DNA of 64,000 nucleotides from Streptomyces sp. C10-9-1 (GCF_024497955.1 NZ_JANHKP010000010.1:124001-188000); one strand, 5' to 3'. Counted from the stretch's first letter, positions 27,359 through 34,137 are shown. Numbers and translations are program-made. Notes: generated by a model not told the origin, from the letters alone.

Positions 27359-28213
27359 GTGAGCTACCCCACTGTGCGCCGTCGACGACTCGGAGCGGAG
27401 CTCCGGCGCCTGCGCGAAGAGAGCGGCCTGACGCTTGACGACGTCGCAGACAGGACATCCCTTCCTGCGGCGAAGGTGTCCCGCATCGAGACTGCGCGTC
27501 TCGGGATCAAGCCCGGTGATCTGGCGACGCTCCTGGAGCTCTACGGCGTCGACGACGAGGGCAAGCGGGCGCTTCTCCACGCCCTGGCGCGGGACGGTAG
27601 TCGCCGCGGGTGGTGGCAGACCTACCGCGACACCATCTCCCCCGCCTACGCGGACCTCATCAGTCTGGAGTCGGAGGCGCACTCGGTGCGCTGCTATGAG
27701 ACCCACCTCATCCCGGGACTCCTCCAGACGGCGGCCTATGCACGCGCGACCATCGCCGCAATCAACATGACGTCGCCCCATGAGCACGTCGACGCGCTCA
27801 CTGAGGTCCGCCAGGCGCGTCAGGCCGTCCTGACCCGTCGGGAGCCGCTGGAGCTGTGGGCGATCATCCACGAGGCAGCGCTTCGGACCCGTGTCCCCGC
27901 CGGCCCCCACGTGATGCGCGACCAACTTCAGCATCTGGTGGACCGGGCAGAGCTTCCGCATGTCTCGATACAGGTACTGCCGTTCTCCGCGGCTCCCCAC
28001 CCGGGCATGGCAGGTCCCTTCACCGTCGTGCGGTTCTCCGACGCGCCGGGGATGGACGTCGTCCTTTTGGAGAGCCTGACAAGTGCGCTGTACGTGGAGG
28101 ATCATGCGGAGGTGGGGCGGTACGCCAGTGCCTTCGAGCGGCTCCGCGCGGCGGCGCTTCCGGTGGACGCCTCCTCCGACCTCATCAAGGCGATAAAGGA
28201 CAAGATCACATGA
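27359..28213 (+). CDS. XRE-family regulator with DUF5753 domain
   Basis: 284 residues from a GTG that follows GGAGGAGGAG. HTH at about 8-65 (RLGAELRRLREESGLTLDDVADRTSLPAAKVSRIETARLGI). The DUF5753 domain has YETHLIPGLLQTAAYARA, RQAVLTRREPLELWAIIHEAALR and SIQVLPFSAAPHPGMAGPFTVVRF. Such genes pair with DUF397 partners throughout Streptomyces and resemble toxin-antitoxin-like or developmental switches. Here the pair lies within the prophage and could control lysogeny or alter the host. Confidence 0.88.
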   Translation: MSYPTVRRRRLGAELRRLREESGLTLDDVADRTSLPAAKVSRIETARLGIKPGDLATLLELYGVDDEGKRALLHALARDGSRRGWWQTYRDTISPAYADLISLESEAHSVRCYETHLIPGLLQTAAYARATIAAINMTSPHEHVDALTEVRQARQAVLTRREPLELWAIIHEAALRTRVPAGPHVMRDQLQHLVDRAELPHVSIQVLPFSAAPHPGMAGPFTVVRFSDAPGMDVVLLESLTSALYVEDHAEVGRYASAFERLRAAALPVDASSDLIKAIKDKIT

Positions 28214-28410
28214 CCATTTCTGACTCCTCGGCGACCGGCTACGAGTGGACGAAGTCGAGCTTCAGCGGCGGGAACAACAACTGCGTCGAGGTGGCGGCCG
28301 GCGCGGTTCCTGGCGCGATGCCTGTGCGTGACTCGAAGGCTCCCGCTGGCCCCGCGATCGTGGTCGGGGCTGACGCATGGTCGACGTTCGTCGACGGCCT
28401 GAAGCGCTGA
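28210..28410 (+). CDS. DUF397 domain protein
   Basis: 66 residues: YEWTKSSFSGGNNNCVEVAAGAVPGAMPVRDSKAPAGPAIVVGADAWSTFVDGLKR, a textbook DUF397. The start overlaps the XRE stop by ATGA, so the two are translated together. DUF397 proteins interact with DUF5753-type regulators. It ends before a strong terminator. Confidence 0.9.
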   Translation: MTISDSSATGYEWTKSSFSGGNNNCVEVAAGAVPGAMPVRDSKAPAGPAIVVGADAWSTFVDGLKR

Positions 28411-28435
28411 GGCGCGTAGGTTCCGGAAACGCAAA

Positions 28436-28466
28436 GAGCCCCCTACCCGATGTGGGTAGGGGGCTC
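28436..28466. terminator. bidirectional terminator between the DUF397 and DUF2637 genes
   Basis: GAGCCCCCTACCC pairs perfectly with GGGTAGGGGGCTC (13 bp, 5-base loop), with AAA on one side and TCTC on the other. It separates convergent transcripts. Confidence 0.88.
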
Positions 28467-28472
28467 TCTCCT

Positions 28473-29138
28473 TCACACTCCCGCGGGCCGCAGGCCCCTG
28501 ACACGCTGACACTCACGGAGGTCGACGAGGACTCCACCCTCGTCGCTCGTGAACTTCCGCACCTTCCCGTTGTACGTCCACCCGCGCACGGTGCCGTCAG
28601 TGACTCCCAGCGCGTCGGCAGCCTCGCGGTAGGTGACGAGGTAGCGGCTCTCAGGGGCCGCCTGAGGCTCGATCGGGGGTGCGTCCTCCCCTGCGGTCGC
28701 CTCGTTCGCGCTCGGCTCCGTGACGGCCTCCTGCGGCTTCGTGGAGGACAGTCCAGCCGCACCTTCCTTGGCAGCATCGCGACTCCGGTGGACGAGGAGC
28801 GTCCCGCCAAGGAAGGCTACGGCCGGCCAGCCGGCGACGACAACGCGGAGCCACCCGGGCGGGTCGCTGAGGTCCATTACGCCCGACGTCGCCACGTTGG
28901 CCCCCAGGGAGGCAGCCATGGCCGTCAGGAACCAGAACCACGCGGCAGCTCCCCCGCGCGTCCGCATCATCTTCCACGCCACCGCCAGGAGCACGTCTAC
29001 ACTCACCGGGTACGCCCACGCCTTCCACCCGCCCTGCCCGGCAGCCTCCGCCACGTCATGGATGTGCGCGAAGGAGAGTGCAGCCGCGATGACGGCTTGG
29101 ACGAGGATGGGATCCACCTGACGGAGTCGCGTAAGCAT
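28473..29138 (-). CDS. DUF2637 membrane protein with C-terminal excisionase-like HTH
   Basis: 221 residues. The first 110 form four hydrophobic segments of the DUF2637 type (VQAVIAAALSFAHIHDVAEAAG, WAYPVSVDVLLAVAWKMM, AAAWFWFLTAMAASLGANVA, VVVAGWPAVAFLGGTLLV). A 60-residue Pro/Glu-rich linker leads to an HTH: YREAADALGVTDGTVRGWTYNGKVRKF. DUF2637 proteins occur on actinobacterial plasmids, integrative elements and phages. A membrane-tethered DNA-binding protein is suggested; role unknown. Confidence 0.78.
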   Translation of the reverse strand: MLTRLRQVDPILVQAVIAAALSFAHIHDVAEAAGQGGWKAWAYPVSVDVLLAVAWKMMRTRGGAAAWFWFLTAMAASLGANVATSGVMDLSDPPGWLRVVVAGWPAVAFLGGTLLVHRSRDAAKEGAAGLSSTKPQEAVTEPSANEATAGEDAPPIEPQAAPESRYLVTYREAADALGVTDGTVRGWTYNGKVRKFTSDEGGVLVDLRECQRVRGLRPAGV

Positions 29139-29181
29139 GGTGCCTCTTTCGTGTGCATGGCTCGTGTGTGCTTGATGGGGC

Positions 29182-29214
29182 GGAGCCCCCGCCAGCGCAA
29201 TTGGCAGGGGCTCC
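29182..29214 (-). terminator. hairpin terminator after the 95-aa gene
   Basis: GGAGCCCCCGCCA pairs with TGGCAGGGGCTCC (12 of 13). It lies between the 29232 stop and the DUF2637 start. Confidence 0.75.
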
Positions 29215-29231
29215 GGAAGTGGAAGGGTCGG

Positions 29232-29519
29232 TCATGCCTTCGGCATGAAGAAGCCGATGTCCCGGGGATCCGGGTGGTACGTCTTCATTGCGTCGACGGC
29301 GAAGAAGAGCGCCCCGAAGTTACGAGCGCCGGCCGTCTCGTACTCGCCGCTCTCCTCCAGCTCGTCGACGAGATCCGCCATCACCCGGTGAAGGAACGGG
29401 TGGTTGCCGTAAACGATCTCGGCGGGCTCACCGATGGCGAAGAAGTGGTCCACGATGATGCGGCACATCCGGTAGACGTGGTAGGTAAGCGGGAAGTGAC
29501 GGGTGTCGTTCGCGTGCAT
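29232..29519 (-). CDS. phage hypothetical protein (95 aa)
   Basis: Starts MHANDTRHFPLTYHVYRMCRIIVDHFFAIGEP and looks helical and soluble, rich in His and aromatic residues. GAGGGG lies before the ATG. It is the only gene between a dedicated promoter (29557-29586) and a terminator, so it is expressed alone. No family recognised. Confidence 0.65.
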   Translation of the reverse strand: MHANDTRHFPLTYHVYRMCRIIVDHFFAIGEPAEIVYGNHPFLHRVMADLVDELEESGEYETAGARNFGALFFAVDAMKTYHPDPRDIGFFMPKA

Positions 29520-29556
29520 CTCGTCCCCTCATGTGTGAGTGCCTTGCGGTGCACTC

Positions 29557-29586
29557 ACTATGACACAGTTGGGACGTACGACACAA
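29557..29586 (-). promoter_or_regulatory. repeated sigma70-like phage promoter, copy A
   Basis: On the minus strand TTGTGT (-35), an 18-bp spacer and CATAGT (-10) predict a start near 29550, 31 bases before the 95-aa gene. The spacer matches copies B and C almost base for base. An 8-bp inverted repeat (GTGAGTGC...GCACTCAC, 29535-29558) covers the start site. Confidence 0.75.
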
Positions 29587-29590
29587 CCCC

Positions 29591-29791
29591 CTACGGGCGA
29601 GATCCGTGAATCGCTTCACGCTTCTCCGTCAGGACGACGCTCCCGCCCCCGGGGAACTCCACCCTCCACCCGTCGACGGTGCGCTTCCTCCGCCACCCCT
29701 GCTCCTCCACCTGACGGAGGATGTGCCGGTGGCCGACGTCGGTGAGGTTGCCCCGCGCTCCGCACGCCAGGGTCACACGGTACCGACGCAC
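29591..29791 (-). CDS. phage hypothetical protein (66 aa)
   Basis: GTG start overlapping the end of the preceding gene. Basic protein (RRYRVTLACGARGNLTDVGHRHILRQVEEQGWRRKRTVDGWRVEFPGGG), with features of a small DNA- or RNA-binding fold. Its last codons (KREAIH) are built from the dispersed palindrome. Confidence 0.6.
   Translation of the reverse strand: MRRYRVTLACGARGNLTDVGHRHILRQVEEQGWRRKRTVDGWRVEFPGGGSVVLTEKREAIHGSRP
29604..29621. promoter_or_regulatory. dispersed palindrome, copy 1
   Basis: CCGTGAATCGCTTCACGC lies exactly 17 bp upstream of the -35 of promoter copy A, inside the last codons of the 66-aa gene. Confidence 0.75.
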
Positions 29792-30009
29792 GGCACCTCC
29801 CGCACGATGCGGCTGACGGTGACCGGGTCACCCGCGGTGTTGAACCAGACGGTTCCGGTCTGCGTCTCGACGACCACGCTCCCGAGTCCCGCGCGCTGCG
29901 CGTTGAACCGGGCCGTGTGCTCCCTGCGGTGACGGGTGAAGACGTCGCCGGCCAGGATCTGGGACGGCGGGACGGTGAGGGTGTGGCGGATGCCAGTAGG
30001 GAGGGACAT
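29773..30009 (-). CDS. phage hypothetical protein (78 aa)
   Basis: Starts MSLPTGIRHTLTVPPSQILAGDVFTRHRREH, then beta-rich AGLGSVVVETQTGTVWFNTAGDPVTVSRIV. The GDVFT and VTVSRIV segments suggest a small beta-barrel. AAGGAG precedes the ATG. No family recognised. Confidence 0.65.
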   Translation of the reverse strand: MSLPTGIRHTLTVPPSQILAGDVFTRHRREHTARFNAQRAGLGSVVVETQTGTVWFNTAGDPVTVSRIVREVPCVGTV

Positions 30010-30040
30010 GGAGGTCTCCTTCGCTGTGTGGTGGCTGCCG

Positions 30041-30985
30041 TCAGGCCGCAAGACCGACGGGTGCGGGGACGCCCGCATGGCGGCGAATGGCGGCGACGAT
30101 GGCAACGACCTCCGGGTCCGTGGGCTGCGGAGCCCACGGACCCGCGGAGTAGCGAACCGCGCTCGTCGCCCACGCGTGCATGAACGCCTCGTACTTTGCC
30201 TGGCTGAAGATCCCAGAGTGATAAAGACCTTCAACACGCTCAGGGGACATGGTGACCATCTGTGCGGCGTCACACTCGGCGCAGCGACCCACGAAATGGC
30301 CCCTGTCTCCCTCGCAGGGCTTCGTCGCCTCCATGCCTTCGGCGTACGCGGCCAGTTCCAGCCGCTCGTGAACAACGGTCTCGTCCTGGTAGCGCCCGTA
30401 GGGGTGCCGCGTGACGCGGACCGTGGGGCCGGACTTCCAGTAAGCGGACGGGCCGAGCAGCTCGAACCTGAAGACATCGCCGTTGATCACACGCGACCAC
30501 TGGCGGTGAGTGCGCGTACCGTACACGGTACCTCGGGGCTCGATGTTGACCGTCTCCGCAACCGTCGCCGGAGGAGCTGCCTTCTCATCAGCCTGCGCCT
30601 CCAGCGCCATGCGAATGATGCGCGTCGGGGAGACGCCGGCGATCTTGGCCGCCTCGTCCAGATCCGCGGTTCCATAGTGCTGGACAGTCCACCGGGTCCG
30701 GAACTCCACCTCAGCGGCGTGGCGCGCTTCCCACGTTGCGTCACGCTCCGCCCACTCCTCCGCTCGCTTCGCGTCGTTGGCGGCCTTGACGCCCGCAGCT
30801 ACCTCACGAACCGTCCAGCCGGCCGCCCTAGCGGCGCACGAGGTGCCGAAGTAGGAAACCTCCCCGTCCTCCGTACCGTCGACGTCCAGCGGCATGAGGG
30901 CGACGGTCCCCTTCAGCTCGTCCCGCCCGCACAAATCACACGTGGTGACGTCGTCCGTGGTTCCGAGGATCTTGAACGCCTTCAT
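30041..30985 (-). CDS. phage hypothetical protein with N-terminal zinc-binding region (314 aa)
   Basis: GGAGG precedes the ATG. The N-terminus has CDLCGRDELKG...YFGTSCAARAAG, a possible treble-clef or zinc-ribbon site; then a charged helix (KAANDAKRAEEWAERDATWEARHAAE), a central beta-rich region and a second CEGDRGHFVGRCAECDAAQ site. It is transcribed from promoter copy B. Similar architecture is seen in other actinophage early proteins, but no function is known. Confidence 0.65.
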   Translation of the reverse strand: MKAFKILGTTDDVTTCDLCGRDELKGTVALMPLDVDGTEDGEVSYFGTSCAARAAGWTVREVAAGVKAANDAKRAEEWAERDATWEARHAAEVEFRTRWTVQHYGTADLDEAAKIAGVSPTRIIRMALEAQADEKAAPPATVAETVNIEPRGTVYGTRTHRQWSRVINGDVFRFELLGPSAYWKSGPTVRVTRHPYGRYQDETVVHERLELAAYAEGMEATKPCEGDRGHFVGRCAECDAAQMVTMSPERVEGLYHSGIFSQAKYEAFMHAWATSAVRYSAGPWAPQPTDPEVVAIVAAIRRHAGVPAPVGLAA

Positions 30986-31024
30986 GGATACCTCCGTGTG
31001 TGCTTTATGCCTTGCGGTGCCCTC

Positions 31025-31054
31025 ACTATGACACAGTTAGGACGTACGACACAA
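31025..31054 (-). promoter_or_regulatory. repeated sigma70-like phage promoter, copy B
   Basis: TTGTGT, 18-bp spacer, CATAGT on the minus strand. Predicted start near 31018, 33 bases before the 314-aa gene. Confidence 0.75.
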
Positions 31055-31069
31055 CTGCGGGGGAGCGAC

Positions 31070-31225
31070 TTACGTAAACCGCTTCACGTAAGTCGACCAC
31101 GCGTGGCGCTCTCGCCGACGCTGCGCCCGGCGGGCAGCTCGACGGTCCGGGCCTGGAGGCTGACCGCAGCAGCGGCAGTCACGCCCCCCGGGGCCGTAGC
31201 GGCAGAACCGACCCAGCATGCGCAT
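31070..31225 (-). CDS. phage small basic Cys-rich protein (51 aa)
   Basis: MRMLGRFCRYGPGGRDCRCCGQPPG followed by an Arg-rich tail (RRAARRAQRRRERHAW). It has four Cys and a highly basic end, suggesting nucleic-acid binding. It starts five bases after the upstream stop. Confidence 0.5.
   Translation of the reverse strand: MRMLGRFCRYGPGGRDCRCCGQPPGPDRRAARRAQRRRERHAWSTYVKRFT
31072..31089. promoter_or_regulatory. dispersed palindrome, copy 2
   Basis: ACGTAAACCGCTTCACGT, exactly 17 bp upstream of the -35 of promoter copy B. It overlaps the stop codon of the 51-aa gene. Confidence 0.65.
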
Positions 31226-31229
31226 TAGC

Positions 31230-31382
31230 TCAGCCTTCCGTGGAGGCTGCACCGGTCAGGCAGCAGTCGTGGTGCGGCTCGTCGCCCGTCAGCGGGCACT
31301 CCCAGAACTCACACTCCGCAGCGTCGCTGACGTAGTCGAAGAACTTGACGAGCTCATCGGCGAAGTTGGTGTCGGAGGTCAT
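31230..31382 (-). CDS. phage small acidic Cys/His-rich protein (50 aa)
   Basis: Reads TSDTNFADELVKFFDYVSDAAE, then CEFWECPLTGDEPHHDCC, a compact Cys/His cluster. GGAGAAG lies just before the ATG. The cluster could bind zinc. No family recognised. Confidence 0.5.
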   Translation of the reverse strand: MTSDTNFADELVKFFDYVSDAAECEFWECPLTGDEPHHDCCLTGAASTEG

Positions 31383-31416
31383 GGCTTCTCCTCAGTGGAT
31401 AGTCGTGTGTCTTGCG

Positions 31417-32040
31417 TTACTTGACCCGCTCCAGGAGCGAGAACCCCGTCCCGCTCCCCTCGCACGTCTGAAGGACGAGGGCGGCCCTGCCGAAGTCGGG
31501 GATGGCACCGCCCTGGCGGTTGATCCGCATGTGGTCGTAGACCCGGTACGTTCCGGACAGCGGCCCGTCGATGACTCGCACAGTGCGGCCCACGGCGACG
31601 CGGGACAGCCACTGGTAGCCCATGTAGTTGTGCCCCGCCAGGATCTGGCCGCCGTACATCGTCAGGTGGCCGTCGTCGATGCAGCTTTGGGCGTGGCCGG
31701 TGCAGTCGCGGTAGAAGGTGATCCGGATGTCTGCGGGCGCGGTGGGGATGGCGCGCGTCCTGGACGGCGTGGCGGCCGGCTTGGCAATGCTCTCTGTCGG
31801 AGAGGGCGTGAGGGTCGCCCTCTCCCCCGCCCTCGTGGTGTGCGACGTCGGACGCGGCTCCGGCCGGTAGGGGAGCGACGAGGGCGGGGCGTCGGTGACC
31901 ACGGGGACGGTACCCATGGAGGGCCAGGCATCGGGCGACTCGTCAGGCGGAGTCGGCAGAGCCACGACCAGAGCGGCGACGGTGACCGTGGAGGCTGCCA
32001 CGAGGGCCGCACGGAAGGGGAGTCGGGAAGGCTTCGGCAC
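31417..32040 (-). CDS. sortase-like membrane-anchored protein
   Basis: 207 residues from GTG with GGAGGAGGAG upstream. One N-terminal TM or signal anchor (about 10-29), a Pro/Thr-rich wall-spanning linker (30-100), then a sortase-like domain: QILAGHNYMG (His137), VAVGRTVRVIDGPLSGTYRVYD, and LVLQTC...LLERV with Cys193 and Arg205. His, Cys and Arg are the sortase catalytic triad in the usual order. It would act outside the cell. The catalytic domain is short, about 105 residues, so activity is uncertain. Confidence 0.65.
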   Translation of the reverse strand: MPKPSRLPFRAALVAASTVTVAALVVALPTPPDESPDAWPSMGTVPVVTDAPPSSLPYRPEPRPTSHTTRAGERATLTPSPTESIAKPAATPSRTRAIPTAPADIRITFYRDCTGHAQSCIDDGHLTMYGGQILAGHNYMGYQWLSRVAVGRTVRVIDGPLSGTYRVYDHMRINRQGGAIPDFGRAALVLQTCEGSGTGFSLLERVK

Positions 32041-32042
32041 AG

Positions 32043-32189
32043 CTACTTCTCCTCCTCCGGCACGGGCCCGCCCGCGCGCTTCATGTCCCTGTGGAGCTGC
32101 TCGACGGCCGCCCTGCGGTTGGTCGGGGCCGTGGTGTGGAAGCGGTCGAAGGCTGCTTTGACCTTGTCGTCGCGGGAGTTGTGGCGCAC
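32043..32189 (-). CDS. phage small charged protein (48 aa)
   Basis: GTG start after GAGGAG. Reads VRHNSRDDKVKAAFDRFHTT, then a helical RRAAVEQLHRDMKRAG and an acidic end (PEEEK). It ends two bases before the sortase-like gene start, so the two are likely coupled. Confidence 0.5.
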   Translation of the reverse strand: MRHNSRDDKVKAAFDRFHTTAPTNRRAAVEQLHRDMKRAGGPVPEEEK

Positions 32190-32202
32190 GGAGGCTCCTC
32201 GT

Positions 32203-32376
32203 CTACAGGCACTGGCAGATGTAGCAGAAGCCGTCTGCCGTGCAGTCCTTCACGTGCTGAAGGATTTGCTCCTCCTGGTGCTCCTCCTGGCGCTCCTCGT
32301 GGAGGATGCACTCCGCGCACGGGGCGCTGTAGGCGCAGGTGATGTTCTCGTGCGGGCATTCATGGGTGATCGTCAT
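32203..32376 (-). CDS. phage small Cys-rich protein (57 aa)
   Basis: Reads TITHECPHENITCAYSAPCAEC, a Glu/Gln-rich helix (ILHEERQEEHQEEQILQHV) and CTADGFCYICQCL. Two Cys clusters flank a helix, giving a likely zinc-bound hairpin. ATG after a GGAGG-like stretch. No family recognised. Confidence 0.55.
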   Translation of the reverse strand: MTITHECPHENITCAYSAPCAECILHEERQEEHQEEQILQHVKDCTADGFCYICQCL

Positions 32377-32437
32377 GGCGCAACCTCCGGCTAAGGTCTG
32401 TAGGTGTTCACTGAGTGTCCCGCCGCGGATTCGAACC

Positions 32438-32477
32438 GCCCGACCACCCGGCTACTGGGGGTGCCGGGTGGTCGGGC
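32438..32477 (-). terminator. 14-bp perfect hairpin next to a tRNA T-arm-like sequence
   Basis: GCCCGACCACCCGG pairs perfectly with CCGGGTGGTCGGGC (12-base loop), downstream of the 59-aa gene. Directly after it on the minus strand comes GGCGGTTCGAATCCGCGGC, which resembles a tRNA T-arm. No full tRNA can be folded here. Confidence 0.7.
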
Positions 32478-32499
32478 GATACCGTAGCGAGGCGGGGGG

Positions 32500-32679
32500 T
32501 CAGTCTTCGGGCTTCATGACGACGATCCACGCGTCCGACGATCGGTCGGCGTCCACGGAGCCGTGGGTGCCCGTGATGGTGCTGAAGCCCTTCGACGTCA
32601 TCGGTACGGGGTCCTCCCCTGCCTCCCGCAGGGCGTTCAAGACAGCCGCAAGGGCGCCCCACAAGTGCTGGTTCTGCAT
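32500..32679 (-). CDS. phage hypothetical protein (59 aa)
   Basis: AAAGGAGGAGAG precedes the ATG, a strong ribosome site. Reads QNQHLWGALAAVLNALREAGEDPVPMTSKG, then a short beta-rich end (DAWIVVMKPED). It ends before the 14-bp hairpin. No family recognised. Confidence 0.6.
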   Translation of the reverse strand: MQNQHLWGALAAVLNALREAGEDPVPMTSKGFSTITGTHGSVDADRSSDAWIVVMKPED

Positions 32680-32750
32680 CTCTCCTCCTTTGGCCTGCCT
32701 CCTCAGCGCGGGTAGGCCATGCCCCGCGGACGCCCCGGAGGGCGTTTCGG

Positions 32751-32831
32751 CTATTCGGCGCTCTGACACACCCTGTGCGAGCACGCCCATTCCGGGAGGC
32801 ACTTGCGCACGTTGCGCTTCCGCCCATTCAT
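32751..32831 (-). CDS. tiny Cys-rich protein, start uncertain
   Basis: The open frame reads GKPDPNYDPCDICMNGRKRNVRKCLPEWACSHRVCQSAE and stops at 32751. The CxxC...C...C...C pattern looks like a real zinc-binding mini-protein. The frame continues upstream of the only ATG (32831) but finds no ATG, GTG or TTG before a stop, so a non-standard start (ATA near 32872) or the short form must be used. Confidence 0.35.
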   Translation of the reverse strand: MNGRKRNVRKCLPEWACSHRVCQSAE

Positions 32832-32886
32832 GCAGATGTCACACGGGTCGTAGTTCGGGTCGGGCTTGCCTATGCGGGGCGGGGGG

Positions 32887-33069
32887 TTATTTCGTCAGGC
32901 TGACGCTGCGGATGGATGCGTTGCGGACGGCGTTGGACGCCTGCACTGCACCGAGGGCATAGGAGCGCGCAGCCTCCCGAACACCGCCCGCACGCTCGAC
33001 CATGAGCGGGTACCGGTCCCGCATCTGCTCCGGGTCGACGTCCATCGTCACAACGACTCGCACCTTCAT
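32887..33069 (-). CDS. phage hypothetical protein (60 aa)
   Basis: AAGGAGG sits before the ATG. Reads KVRVVVTMDVDPEQMRDRYPLM, then a helix (GGVREAARSYALGAVQASNAV) and SIRSVSLTK. A beta-alpha start with DVDPEQ is typical of small phage proteins. Transcribed from promoter copy C. Confidence 0.6.
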   Translation of the reverse strand: MKVRVVVTMDVDPEQMRDRYPLMVERAGGVREAARSYALGAVQASNAVRNASIRSVSLTK

Positions 33070-33109
33070 CACTCCTCCTTCAGACCCCCTGTGGGCCCTT
33101 CCGTGAACG

Positions 33110-33139
33110 ACTATCGCACACTTAGGACGTACGACACAA
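33110..33139 (-). promoter_or_regulatory. repeated sigma70-like phage promoter, copy C
   Basis: TTGTGT, 18-bp spacer and GATAGT on the minus strand. Start near 33103, 34 bases before the 60-aa gene. Confidence 0.75.
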
Positions 33140-33156
33140 CCCCAAAGGGCGGGGGA

Positions 33157-33174
33157 ACACGAATCGCTTCACGC
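33157..33174. promoter_or_regulatory. dispersed palindrome, copy 3
   Basis: ACACGAATCGCTTCACGC, exactly 17 bp upstream of the -35 of promoter copy C and 19 bases after the upstream stop codon. The left half is degenerate. Confidence 0.65.
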
Positions 33175-33192
33175 TCCCCCGCCCCGGGGTGG

Positions 33193-33504
33193 CTACTCGC
33201 CGGCCAGGAACCGGGCCATGGCGATGATGTCCGCTGCCGTGTGCGGGGTGCCGGCCAGGAGTTCCTTCGCCTTCACCACGAGGTCGGCGCGAGTGAGGTC
33301 AGCAGGGCCCGGCTCGACAAGCTCCACGGAGTGGAACCATTCGCAGCCCTCCTCCCCGTCCAGGAGGACTCCGTACGGGAACGTCAGGTCGTCGCCGTCC
33401 ACGCGGCACACGGTGCCGTACTGACCGGCGTACCGCCCCGGCTCGGTGACGTACTCCGACACGATCCGAACCCGGTCCCCGGGCTTGATGTCCGTCATCA
33501 TCAC
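33193..33504 (-). CDS. phage SH3/KOW-like protein (103 aa)
   Basis: Reads TDIKPGDRVRIVSEYVTEPGRYAGQYGTVCRVDGDDLTFPYGVLLDG, a small SH3-like barrel of the KOW type, then a helical C-terminus (RADLVVKAKELL...AADIIAMARFLAGE). The last helix is shared with the next gene upstream (ADLVAVARFLEGE), so the two are paralogues. GTGA coupling to that gene. May bind nucleic acid or protein; function unknown. Confidence 0.65.
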   Translation of the reverse strand: MMMTDIKPGDRVRIVSEYVTEPGRYAGQYGTVCRVDGDDLTFPYGVLLDGEEGCEWFHSVELVEPGPADLTRADLVVKAKELLAGTPHTAADIIAMARFLAGE

Positions 33505-34082
33505 TCACCCTCCAGGAAACGCGCCACGGCCACGAGGTCGGCGCCTGAGGCGCCTTTCGGCAGGTACTCACACGCCTTGTCCAGGAGGCTGGCACGCGGG
33601 GAGGAGGGGGCGTCGTCGGGGGCCACGACCGGGGCGCAGGCGGCGTCGGCCCCGGCCGACTCGATGAGTTCGACCTCTTCGACCCACCACGTGCCGTTGT
33701 CCGGGTCACCGTGCTCGGCGGTTCCGTCGCCGAACTTGATCAGGAACGAGGTGCCGTCGGCCTCCATCAGGATGCCCGACTTGTCGACGAACTCCCCGGT
33801 CCGGAACCTAGAGTCGTCCTTCACCACCCGTACCCGGTCCCCGACCTTGATAGCCGGCGTCACCTGCTCCTCGGGCGCGTCCTCCTCCCCGCCGTCCGTG
33901 GCGTTGGCCAGGGCCAGGAGGCCGCGAGCGAAGGTGCGGAGTTCCGCGGGGGCCACGAGCACGCCGACGACGTACTCCCTGCTGTCGAACGCCTTGATGA
34001 AGACCTCGTCGTGGGAACGCTCCGCCCAGAGGTAGTCACCGGCTCGCAGGTTGCAGGGCAGCTTCACGGGGCTTGCGGTCAT
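33501..34082 (-). CDS. phage SH3/KOW-like protein (193 aa)
   Basis: N-terminal domain TASPVKLPCNLRAGDYLWAERSHDEVFIKAF, then an SH3-like barrel VGDRVRVVKDDSRFRTGEFVDKSGILME...FLIKFGDGT...WWVEEVELIE, closely related to part of the 259-aa protein at 43433. It ends in the DLVAVARFLEGE helix. Likely a product of local gene duplication in the phage. Confidence 0.65.
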   Translation of the reverse strand: MTASPVKLPCNLRAGDYLWAERSHDEVFIKAFDSREYVVGVLVAPAELRTFARGLLALANATDGGEEDAPEEQVTPAIKVGDRVRVVKDDSRFRTGEFVDKSGILMEADGTSFLIKFGDGTAEHGDPDNGTWWVEEVELIESAGADAACAPVVAPDDAPSSPRASLLDKACEYLPKGASGADLVAVARFLEGE

Positions 34083-34116
34083 GTCTCTCTCCTCAGTGGT
34101 AGGTCGTGTGTGTGTC

Positions 34117-34134
34117 GCGTGAATCGCTTCACGC
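34117..34134. promoter_or_regulatory. dispersed palindrome, copy 4
   Basis: GCGTGAATCGCTTCACGC, one mismatched base pair from perfect symmetry at the centre. It lies between the 46-aa gene stop and the 193-aa gene start, without a recognisable promoter next to it. Confidence 0.75.
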
Positions 34135-34137
34135 TTC

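Noticed and set aside
27359..28410. XRE/DUF397 pair as the repressor that binds the ten palindromes
   Set aside because: No copy of the palindrome lies near its own promoter; a different palindrome (TGCAA-aa-TTGCA) is there. The link cannot be made from sequence.
32400..32520. A tRNA gene on either strand
   Set aside because: Only a T-arm-like element is present. No acceptor partner, D-arm or anticodon arm can be drawn.
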